From: Aphrocallistes beatrix
Taxonomy: Eukaryota > Porifera > Hexactinellida > Sceptrulophora > Aphrocallistidae
Length of the DNA stretch: 64,000 nucleotides
NCBI GenBank assembly: GCA_963281255.1
Contig: OY725489.1
Span: forward strand, 1,922,001-1,986,000
Reading direction: 5' to 3'
Under the pieces are notes generated by a model. That model searched no databases, had not been told where the DNA came from, and was given only the letters and a program-made list of their open reading frames with translations. Position numbers and translations under genes: made by a program. Of the stretch, positions 40,951 to 51,400 are shown piece by piece (within the stretch, counting starts at the first letter, position 1; each line of letters begins with the position of its first letter).

Positions 40951-42080
40951 CGTCGTTCGAAAGAGTAATAATAATTTGATACGTATGAGCAGTCAGGAGT
41001 ATTTCAGATTGAGTTTGATTTGTGTATATGAAAAGATAGTGATTTGTAGAACTTCACAACAAGGTAGTAAATAAATATATAATTAATGTGGTTGACTTTA
41101 AAACAATACAAATAAGTAGTGTGTTTATGTATAAAAGTAATGTGGTTGGTTTAAATTAAATTCTCTACAGGGTTATCCTCAAACCATTTCGAAGTAAATC
41201 GATGTAGAATTCATGAAAACGATCAGTATATAATATACGAAGCTATATACCAGCATAATCGAACCATTTTTAGGAAATCAAATTTGACTGATCTAACCAA
41301 TCCCTAGTCCAAGTCCACTGATCAGCACCATTGCCTTAGTGTATAGAATGCTATGACTCCACATAAGCATCAATCTTTATTACTCTTCCGGAACGACATG
41401 TCCTGTGTTGTTCCAGGTTGCAAGTCCAATTATAATAGTGGATCAGAATATCCCTCTGCTTTTCATTTCCCAAAGAATCGTTTAGGGTAATTCCACGCCC
41501 ACGGAAAGACTAGGAAGTAAACACGCTAATGTGAGTAAGTTTCTATCATTTATGTGTTATACGTATTCACTGATTGTCACATTTACACTTCTACACCGTT
41601 TAGATATGTACACATTATTTCAAACCAGATGACATCGAGAGAACCATTACCTACAATGACGGGCTTCGTACTGTTACAGTTTCCAGGATAGAATAGCTCT
41701 AGAGAAACTTGAGTACCCAGTATATTACCCGACAACCCTTCCTATCTCTCTGAATGGAATTCCAAGCCTAAGAGACTATCTTTGGACCACACTGAACGAT
41801 TGCTGATGGAATCTGCCTACTCTACTAAGAGCATAACTGACAACGAAAAAAGGTAGATAAGTTCTTAGTTAGTTCATTTTCAGATATTCTTTCTTAGCTT
41901 AGCGACCTCGACGCTCGACCTACGAAACGCCTGGATAGCTCATGTGTCCAATAACTTTTTTTTATTAAGATAATTATTTCAGAAACCTATATTTACTAAC
42001 AAGCTCGAATACAAAATGATCCATTAAAACGGAATAAAACATTATTTCGGCTTATATTGTCAGATATCTAGTTCAAACTA

Positions 42081-42261
42081 CAGTCAGGGTCGCTTATTAT
42101 GAACCCGCTTTATATAAACATTCGTTTATTATGAACTAACCTCCTGGTCCCAATTTCATTTTTTAGATAGGATTTGTATTGAATCAAGTTCGCTTATTAT
42201 AAAGTATATAATGAACAGATTTGTTGGTCCCCTGGTGGTTCACAATAAGCGACCCTGACTG
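42081..42261. mobile_element. 181-bp pogo/mariner-like MITE, TA target duplication
   Basis: Ends CAGTCAGGGTCGCTTATTAT and ATAAGCGACCCTGACTG, flanked by TA on each side (42079-42080, 42262-42263). It lies in the intron or gap region of P2. Confidence 0.82.
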
Positions 42262-42263
42262 TA

Positions 42264-43479
42264 TAATATTTCGTATTGTCAAATTTTGGATAGTGAACGT
42301 CGACTTGAATTATCCAATCATCTCAATTTTTTTTTCGATTAAACAACATTCCAATAATCCTAGTATTGGACTTTTAATTAGGACCGTGTTTCTCCTCGCC
42401 CGCATCTATATTCAGCTACCGCATATATTATGTCATTTGGGATCAGTATCCCATTATATTTCAGGTACAAGGGTTTATTGCTAGAGATCGAGTCGATATA
42501 CCAGCATTTCAAAATATATTGATGTTATTGAGACTTCAATGCGTGAATTGAATGTTTGTAGCCAATTATATATCAAATTATCAGCCTTGATTATATTATA
42601 AAATAATGAGATACTGGTCATGATATAACGCCTGCCCGCATCCCCACTGAAGGTCTTTTTAGAGCTGAAACAACTTTACTATTAACAGTAGTCATAGCTC
42701 TTGAAGAATATTTGAATAGTTTGCAGGGATTTTGTATTTAATAATTCACAAATTGAGTACCTAAATAACGTGGCTGGGTGTGCAGTTTTCTATTATACAA
42801 AAAATCTAACCTATTTAACAACTGATAAGGGATCTCAATAAATTATCATATATTTATTAGACAGGGGTCACGTATGTATCCATATATTGCTGTTATCGAC
42901 TGCGTTACTACTTGTATTATCCATAAAACTTTCATCAAATTGCTAACTCTCAAGTTCTTCGAAAACAGTTTTATCCCGGTTCAACTCGTACTAAATTACT
43001 AGTATTAATTTTAATCATAGTTGATGACAAATGGATTGATATGTGTGAGAGAATTGTGTTGTTGTGAAGTATAATAATTCTTCTCTTTCGTAGGAATGGT
43101 GTGACAAGACCAGATAAAGGATGAAGAAAGAGAAGTGATGTCTAACGGAATAACAACGTTTTGATCTTCCTTAATCTCATTAGTAGAATATTATCTTCTC
43201 TTCATAACATCCTTCAGTTTACTAATTTTAATTCATGTAATTCACCATTTCAATAATGATTATTCCTACTTAGTGTCTATTTGTTAGTCTTGCCGTGCTG
43301 TGCTATGAATCTATTTCGAATGTATTTGTTTGTTTGCAATTAATATTATGATTATAATCGCTCATTTATTAAGTACTTAACCTTTTGGGCTCAATGATAT
43401 GACTTTAGTAAGTGTGGTGGACAAATAGAAAGCGAATAAATGTTAAATTGATAAATAGTGATAAATTCACTTAGCTCGT
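42264..43479. other. AT-rich sequence within the P2 region
   Basis: No conserved frame recognised. It lies between THAP exon 2 and the isolated P terminus at 43480-43543, so it is probably intron or filler from a decayed insertion. Confidence 0.4.
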
Positions 43480-43543
43480 TTAACCAATCCATGGTCCAGA
43501 AAAAAAGGTCTGCGCCATTGCCTTAGTGTATTAGAATGCTATG
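43480..43543 (-). repeat. isolated P-family terminal inverted repeat
   Basis: AACCAATCCATGGTCC, then GCCATTGCCTTAGTGTATTA and GAATGCTATG: a right terminus of the same family with its own internal variant. Its left partner was not found, which suggests a decayed or deleted insertion in P2. Confidence 0.7.
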
Positions 43544-45172
43544 GTTCAACCAAATCTTGCCAACCCAGTTCTGCTAATGTATTTAGCTTAATGGTGAATA
43601 TAAATTGCAATGCAGAATTATTGTACATTATCAGGGTGACTCTAGACTCGAATTTAGAAGATGATCATGTTTTATTCGCCTTTTCTGTGATAGACGGCAT
43701 TCCAACAATTTGGACTGATCAAATCATCACAGTTTCCATCACATCAATGAGACTTTAGAGGTATACAATGCTCAACTCAGCCTGGAGAGACAAGCTGCTG
43801 AAGTCAATCGGAGTTTAATAGCTGTAAAACTTCCCAGGCTTGAAAGCTTGAAACAAACCGTCCGTAGAGAACGGAAAAGAACACCTAAATGTTCGTCTCT
43901 TCAAGTTATTTTCTAATACTTCACAGCTAGAACATTGTGTTCCTCACCCCGTCGATTCTAGTCGTTCCTTATTTTTCTTGTTTGATTTTGTTCATATATT
44001 GAAACAATAAGAAACAATTGGCTTAATCAAACAGACTACAACCGGACCTTCACTTTTCCATCATTCGAAAACTTGTCCATTATGAACACAGCAACAATGG
44101 AAGATGTTAGATTACTATTCAAATCGGAACAATTTGCATCTGTGAAGCAAGCACCAAGGTTAACTGCTAAATCTTGTTAGCCAACAAAACTTGAACGTCA
44201 GAATGTTCATCTGGCTTTGATAATTTTCAACGAGCAAACTGCAGCCGCTATACAAATCCAGAACTCCACTAGAAATGTTTTTAAATCTCAAACAGAAGAT
44301 TTTATCAGAATTATTTGTAGTGTGTGGAAAATATTCAACATCAACACACCTACAAAGGGACTACGCCTCAGAGATAGTTTATCACTTCCTCTAACCTACA
44401 ATGACTCAAGGTTTTTATTCCTTTTGCGGGTTGCAGAATGGTTGAACATTGGAAAACCATTCCTGAAAAATATGGAAAATTAAGTCCACAAACATTCAAA
44501 AGTTTCCACAATAGTTCCTTGTGTCTACCTAAAATAGTCAATTATTTGACTAATAGTTGTGGCTTTGATTACGTTCTTAGTTCGTTTTTGCAAAATGATT
44601 CACTTGAGCACGATTTCGGGTTATACAGGATGTAATCAGGAGCACACTATCAATTAACTGCTTGTCAAGTTTATAAAAGTGAAAGACGACTGAAAATTTC
44701 TAGTATCCTCAAACTATTTTCTAAACAATCTTCTACTCAACATGTCATTAAAAGAGTTTATAGATACATTCTCTTCCACGTTCAAAGAAGATGCACGTAA
44801 TGTTGATCTAGAGTTGTTCCTTCCTATCCTTGATAAGGAGACGTCAGAACCACCTCTCTCAATCATACAGTATCTAGCATTTATTGGAGGATATGCTGTT
44901 CCATAGCGTTCTATATACTAAGGCAATGGCACTCACCCAAAAATTAGTACCATGGATTGGTTAAATACTTCAAAACCAATAATTTTGATATTGTAGATAA
45001 TTCAATTTTCCATCAATTTAGGCATTCACCCACCCTGACAAACTAACTATTATATCAGAACAATTGAAATGAGATATATCATTTGGTTTTTAATGCACAT
45101 AGTGGAATTATTTAATACTTAATACATACAAAATATCAAAAGAATAGTTACTAAGTAATCACAATATTGAGA

Positions 45173-45425
45173 CTTGAGGGACAGACTTGACTTAGCTTGA
45201 GGGACAGACTTGACTTAGCTTGAGGGACAGACTTGACTTAGCTTGAGAGATAGACTTGACTTAGCTTGAGAGACAGACTTGACTTGGCTTGAGGGATAGA
45301 CTTGACTTAGCTTGAGAGACAGACTTGACTTAGCTTGAGAGACAGACTTGACTTAGTTTGAGAGAGACTTGACTTAGCTTGAGGGACAGACTTGACTTAG
45401 CTTGAGAGATAGACTTGACCTGAGA
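45173..45425. repeat. minisatellite, about ten units of 26 bp
   Basis: Units are built on CTTGAGGGACAGACTTGACT then TAG, alternating GGGACAG, GAGACAG and GAGATAG variants. It sits inside the nested P-family element. Confidence 0.9.
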
Positions 45426-45759
45426 CTTGAGGCATCATAAGGGAAATATATACTTCTACAAGGTACTAAGGAACAATCACACTCCGGACTTTCAATAGAA
45501 TATAGTCACACATTCCGGACTTCTACAGTCTGTGAAGTTGACTAAATAAACAAAGAATATATTAAATTAGTTCTTGAATTTAGCCAGTTTACTATTCTCT
45601 TGTTTCAATACTAGTGCATTATACTTGTATATAGGTCTTAACTTTATTAGAAGTGTACAATGTTCTAGTTCCATAGTAGCACATGCCAAATAATATTAGT
45701 ACGGGAAGGGCCAGAATAAATCTTTTAAATTTCTGCTGAGGATGCAGATACATCGTTGT

Positions 45760-45913
45760 CATAGGCGTAACTCCAGGGGTGGCAGGGGTAGCGTGCCACC
45801 CAAACCTAAATGTTATGTTGACTTGGGGTGGCATGCCACATTAGTTTGATATATGTTTACAAATCTCGCCACCCCAGCTAACCGTGAAAAAAAACAAAAT
45901 AGTTACGCCTATG
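45760..45913. mobile_element. 154-bp MITE in the nested P-family element
   Basis: Ends CATAGGCGTAACT and AGTTACGCCTATG are inverted; GGGGTGGCA/TGCCACCC motifs recur inside. Flanks give no clear duplication. Confidence 0.7.
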
Positions 45914-47696
45914 ATCGTCGTTAAACGACTATTCTTCCCTACCCAATTCACATTTACTAAATTTGGGGAGGGCAACACTTTTTCTTAGTCTTTTAAATTC
46001 AGTCAATTGTTTCTACCCAACTTGAGTATGTATATGCATGATTCTAGAATAATTAACTACATTACTTAATTAAGGTGACAGGCCCTCAAATTTCGAAAAA
46101 AATTGCCAGAACCAAATATATTGTAATTTAGTTTTTATTTAATTCTAAGATGTCTAAATAATCCGATAATCAGATATTTTGTCAATCCGATGATTGTTTA
46201 TGTACTTGTAGCAGGTAAAATCTGGCCTTTCTCAATCAAAATCTATTAATTTAAATTTTTTAAATTTTCAATTGGCGCACATCCGTTTGATTACCCTAAC
46301 TCAAAAAATATTCACATTATAAACGCAAACATATTGTTATAAACACGCTAAATCCTCTGATTAAGCTAGTAGCGAAGCCCGATTTTCAAATAAAAGAAAA
46401 GTTTAAAAACTGAAAATTATTTTGTCCCAAAAATTCCTGAGTAAATGGCTCGACAAAATATTTTTCAACATAAAAAATTATTAAAGTTAAAATTGAACAA
46501 AATAGCTTCGCTACTAGCTCAACCATTCGCTAATAATGATATTTGAACAGTAAAATCAACCTGATCCTAGTCAATAGTTAGTTATGACGAACGGCACAAC
46601 CACGGATATTGTATAGGATTTAGACTTTGAGTGACTATAACTTCATATTTATTCCTAGTTCGCAACTCATATTATGCATTAATTATTGTACTAACTAGTA
46701 CTATCCAAAAACAGTATAACAATGGTTGAATTAAGACTTTGATTTTTTGGGGTTTTGTCTCCTTAAGAAATCACTCACCCTTGGGATCTTGTTGCTCTGG
46801 TAGTATTCACACGTCTTGAGATGGCTCAATACCATTTTCACGAAGAGCACCATATTTAGGAAATTGAAAAACTTCATGAGGTGTTCTACTCCTCTGTAAT
46901 TGGAAGTAGAGTCAGGCGCGAGACCAAATAATGATTTATGCAATTAGTGTTGTCAAGTGAGGTATTATAAATGAGTAATAGAAATAATATGCAGCAAAAT
47001 AATACATTATTGTAATACATTAGTGTTGTATGTGAAGTAAATATAAATATTGTGGTACATAATATTTTCAAAATGAATATTTAAACAACCATGAACTCAC
47101 AATATGAGATAATTATATAGTTGATAATAACAGTTATTTAATTAGCGGTTTTAGGATTGAAGTATTTAACCAATCCATGGTACCAATTTTTTGGTGAGTG
47201 CCATTGCCTTAGTGTATAGAATGCTATGGCTGTTCATTCTTTATTTAAAAGATCAAAGAATAAATGCTCAGATTGCCTTTTGTTTCTAACAGAGGACAAA
47301 GTTATGGAGTTCGTTGATTATCAAGCTGTAAACACACTTATAGAATTAATTGATCGTGGATCACTGAAATAGCCTTCTACTCCAGTCCTTACTAGCATGC
47401 TCAAGGTGTGGAAGATATACACTCTCATTGAATTGAAACCACAGTTATTCGATAAATTACTTGGAGGAGCTTCAAGCAGTATATTAGTGAACCTGACCCT
47501 TTTTTATTTTGAAGGAGAACATGATGAAATTTGGCGCACCCAGTGTCCAACCTGCAAAATTTTCCGATGGGACATTCTCAAGAAGCTCATATTCACCACG
47601 TGTAACGGTATACTTTTCAACACTGTTAAGAATATGAGTTCGTCTCAAAGGGCAAAAGATGAGTCACGGAAACTCAAGTTTAAATCTATTTAATTC

Positions 47697-48467
47697 ACGT
47701 CTCTAGAAACGACATTTGTAATTTATCCAAATTATTTGTTATCACTTAATACTTAACTAAATTATCAAATTTCTTTAAGTGAATGCAAATTAACAAATTG
47801 CGCATGTTATGGTAGTGACTATCGAGCAAATCAGGCATTAGGGGCCACAACAGTTTCGATATTAAAAATTGGCATACTTATTAGTTCAGACTTCAAACAA
47901 TCCATGGTTCAACATAGTGAACAGTCCTGTATAGCGTAGTTCACGGACAAACTTATCTCCTTATCTCACTTATAATTAATCAATGTGAGCCCAGGCGCCC
48001 ACAAAGTGTCCGCCAGTCGCGCAGAGCAAGCAAGCGAAGCGCGCTTGTCAAGAATGATAATGTCACGAATTGTATGTTATGAATTGTATTGTCACGAATG
48101 TAATGTCACGAATTGTAGGTGTCACGAATTGTAATGTCACGAATTGTCAGTGTCACGAATTGTCTATATCCCTATAAGAAGTATGTATTACAAATGCAAT
48201 ATTAGTATGATTTCGGTGGAGCAACCGATACCGAAATTCGGTCGAAACCGAAACCGAAATTTCGGTCGTTCACTAACGAAATGGCATCCCGATGGAGTGA
48301 CTGATTGCAGAAGTATAGCTTGTTATGTCGGCTCGATTTTCGATGCTAAATTCGCTGCTAACTTCACACTCTGGTCTTTCCAATTTATTTTGAACATTCA
48401 AACAAACATAAATTGTTACAATAAAATAGATATTAATTTAAAAGACATATTAGCACAGTGGATCATA
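47697..48467. other. upstream of VWA8: repeat fragments and a minisatellite
   Basis: In order: AT-rich DNA; a family A end fragment (47960-48050, CAAGCAAGCGAAGCGCGCTT); a minisatellite of about eight units of TGTCACGAATTGTAA (48058-48167); and an inverted family E fragment (48270-48365, CGAAATGGCATCCCGATGGA). The long VWA8 reading frame extends leftwards into this repeat DNA by chance. The promoter must therefore lie in or beside transposon-derived sequence. Confidence 0.7.
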
Positions 48468-51400
48468 ATGCCTTGCTTTTTTCTCACCAAATCCACTACA
48501 ATTAGAAGAGTCTACCATCACTCTCTCAAGAACTTTTTTTCCAATGACATTCGAATGTACACTGAAGAAATCGTCCGTATTGGCAAAGTCTCAAAACGAG
48601 TTAGTCTCCCCAAAACTCCATCTCTAGTCCCAAGTGGGTTCCTCCCATCAGGAAATCTGGGGTCTCTTCCCCACAGTTTGACAGAGCACCTTAGATGGTG
48701 TCTCCAAAAGGACATCCTAGGTCAAGACATGTTTCTGGTAGGGGGACCGGGACCTGCTCGTCGTGTGATAGCTCTTGCTTACTGCGAGTTGACCAGGAGA
48801 GAAGTGGACTATCTGAGTCTGAGTCGGGATACAACAGAAAGTGACCTGAAGCAGAGGAGAGAGATAGTGGATGGGAGTGGCATATATGTCGACCAGCCAG
48901 CAGTGCGGGCAGCACTGGAGGGTAGGGTGCTCCTACTGGATGGCATAGAGCGGGCAGAGAGGAATGTGCTACCTCTTATTCATAACCTGCTTGAGAACAG
49001 AGAGATGCGACTGGAAGATGGACGCTTTCTCTTGTCCCCTAGCAGATTCGATAAACTGAGAACTAGCCTATCAATAGAGAAGATGAAAGAGATGGGGCTT
49101 GAGAGAGTCAGTGAAGAGTTCAGGGTAATTGCTCTAGGTCTACCTGTTCCTCCCTACAAAGGCCACACTCTCGACCCTCCACTCCGATCCAGATTCCAAG
49201 CCAGAATAATACCAGAGCCTCCTTTTAAAGAACTTCTAGATTCCATGACGCCCTTACTTCCCAATCTAAATCCGGAGCATATCAACAGCTTCCTCTCTCT
49301 CCTCTTTACGCTACAGAGAGTACAGGACCACACCCTTGGCATATCTGATGCCACGAAGCTACCTACAGGCCCAATAGACATTCCATTCCACCAGGTGCGC
49401 TCAGTGCTCGCTGGTGTAGACGCTCGTCAGATCGGATATGCTGAAGCTCTCCGCTATCTTCTGCCTCTGGCAGAATACAGCAGCAAGCAGAGAACTAATA
49501 TCGCCCTATTGACCAGAAGATTTAAACTAGACACCACGGCTGTGGGAAAGAGACAGAGTCACGCCGTCTCCTCCATCCAGGAAGGAGGAGTGGTGATAAC
49601 AGAACATCATAGTGGTGCGCTGTTGGAATTAGAGAGGCTATACGGAGTAGGAGATCTCGCTCTGGTGGGTGGCAGGGGGTCAGGAAAGTCCCTGTTGATT
49701 GACCTTCTGTCTCGCGTAGTGGGCCAGCAGGTAACGGAGCTATTCTGTTACAAGGACATGACGGCTAGGGATCTGCTGCAGCAGAGAGTGACTGACGCAG
49801 CTACCGGGAACACCTGGTGGAAGAACGCCCCACTTATAGAAGCTGGACTCAGGGGGGAAATAGCCGTGCTGGATGGGCTACACAGACTGGACCCTAGCAC
49901 TCTAGCAGCGCTACAGAGCCTGGTTATGCACAGGTTTGCTTCTCTTCCTGACGGGACTCGAGTAATCTCAGCTGATCACCACACCAGTTTGAGAAGCAAA
50001 TACGGTCTCACAGAGCAGGAATTAGAGAAGCAAGGGGTTCTAGCTCTCCATCCGAACTTCCGTATCATCGGATTAACGGAGCCTCCTATCCCTACTCAGG
50101 TCTCTCCCAACAGGTGGTTGGGTAGCGAGGCCCTATCTATGTTCCAGTTCCTGAGCTTGCCCGAGCTCTCCCCTGCTGTGGAGAAGCTGATCATGGAAAC
50201 CCTGCACCCTAGCCTGAGGGGCAGCCCAGAGCTTTCACGACTGCTCCAGCTAGCCAACTCTCTGAGAGAGAACAAGAACGATAACACATCGCAGTCACTC
50301 TCCCAATCCCTCTCTACCCGACAGCTGCTGCGAATCGCAAGGAGGTTGGCTGGAAACGCCAAAACTACCGGGGACGTGTCTCTGCCCCGCCTGGTGAAGA
50401 AGGCTTGTCTGTACCGCTTCCTCACGCCGCTGGCTAGGAACATGCTAGACGAGCAGTTGTCTCGGCACGGAATTACAGGGCAAGAGGAAGTAGAAGAAAC
50501 TAGACCTAGCCTCAACTGGAGTGAATATAAAAGTGTAGGACAGGAGGCTCATGAGCTGGCGCTGGTGCCAGACATCGTGTTCTTCGAGAATGAGCAGCAG
50601 CAACGAGTGCTAGACGAGATGCTGTGCGACTATGTGAATGGAGAACACCTGCTGCTGGTGGGGAATCAGGGGGTAGGGAAGAACAAACTGGCAGACAGGC
50701 TTCTCCAGAGACTGTCCCGCCCCAGAGAATACATCCAGCTACATCGAGATAGCACGGTGCAGAGCCTCACTACCCAGCCCCTGCTGACGGAGGGACGTCT
50801 CCACTACCGCGATTCTCCTCTCGTCAGGGCTGCCAGGCTAGGCTATACGTTAGTAGTTGATGAAGCAGACAAAGCCCCGCTCCACGTCACCGCCGTGCTC
50901 AAAGGGCTAGTGGAGGGGCGTGGCATCAATCTCCCTGACGGGAGGCGAGTTCTCCCCTCTAACACTATAACGCATGTGGATGCTGATAGCATCCGTACAG
51001 AGAGAGAAGTAGAGGTTCATCCTGAATTCAGAATGATAGTACTAGCCAACAGACCAGGGTTCCCGTTCATGGGGAACAACTTCTTCGCAAACATGGGAGA
51101 CCTGTTCAGCACCCACGCGATAGACAACCCAGACCTCTCTTCTGAGATGTCTCTAGTTAAGAAGTATGCACCCAGACTCTCTGATGATGTCATCAAGAGA
51201 CTGCTGGTAGTGATGCAGGAGCTGAGAAGGATGGCAGACGAGGGTCAACTCCGCTACCCCTACTCCACCAGGGAGTCAGTGGCCGTGGCAGAACACCTGT
51301 CTCTTTTTCCTGAGGAAGGGCTGGCTACTGCTGTCAGAAATGTGTTTGATTTTGACAGCTTCGATAAGGAGACTCAGCGCTTGGTAATACAGGTTCTGCA

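Larger units (their letters stand above)
38395..41355. mobile_element. P-element family copy P1, with terminal inverted repeats
   Basis: Termini CATAGCATTCTATACACTAA and complement are joined to a longer inverted stretch (GGCAATGGTGCTGATCAGTG, GACTTGGACTAGGGATTGG), about 68 bp at each end. Inside on minus is a THAP exon pair; the rest of the transposase is gone. At least four smaller elements sit within (38905-39174, 39177-39376, 39723-39864, 40104-40489). No direct duplication is visible at its borders. Judging by sequence shared at 41356-41397, P1 lies within the 5' region of the second copy, P2. Confidence 0.75.
44902..47228. mobile_element. 2.33-kb non-autonomous P-family element inserted in P2
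   Basis: Left terminus CATAGCGTTCTATATACTAA then GGCAATGGCACTCACC; right terminus is the complement (GGTGAGTGCCATTGCC...GAATGCTATG). Both are followed inward by the shared GGATTGGTTAAATACTTC. GCTGTTC lies directly outside on both sides (44895-44901, 47229-47235). The contents are a minisatellite, a MITE and two short minus-strand frames of unknown nature: 45619-45750 with a hydrophobic ILALPVLILFGM segment, and 46731-46943. No P transposase sequence lies inside. Confidence 0.88.
41398..47696 (+). pseudogene. P-element transposase relic, copy P2 (THAP to C-terminus), interrupted by insertions
   Basis: THAP exon 1 (41398-41534) reads CVVPGCKSNYNSGSEYPSAF, then HFPKNRLG. A 69-nt intron (GTAAGT to CCGTTTAG) follows, then exon 2 (from 41604) with VCTHYFKPDDIERTIT. 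After a gap filled by insertions, 44041-44640 gives APRLTAKSC, an in-frame stop, ERQNVHLALIIFNEQTAAAI and LRVAEWL. After a frameshift near 44435 it gives NDSLEHDFGLYRM. Next is SGAHYQLTACQVYKSERRLK, the conserved end of P/THAP9 transposases. 44741-44901 reads to IIQYLAFIGGYAV and resumes after an inserted element at 47229 with KCSDCLLFLTEDKV to about 47696. THAP9-type family membership is firm; the gene is dead. Confidence 0.85.

Noticed and set aside
45619..45834. Signal-anchor-like frame ILALPVLILFGM on minus
   Set aside because: Only about 44 codons lie outside a MITE, with no downstream domain; could be an orphan exon but cannot be supported.
48144..48467. Extension of the VWA8 frame by 108 codons
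   Set aside because: It opens at TTG and is made of minisatellite and family E sequence; ATG at 48468 begins a plausible mitochondrial presequence.
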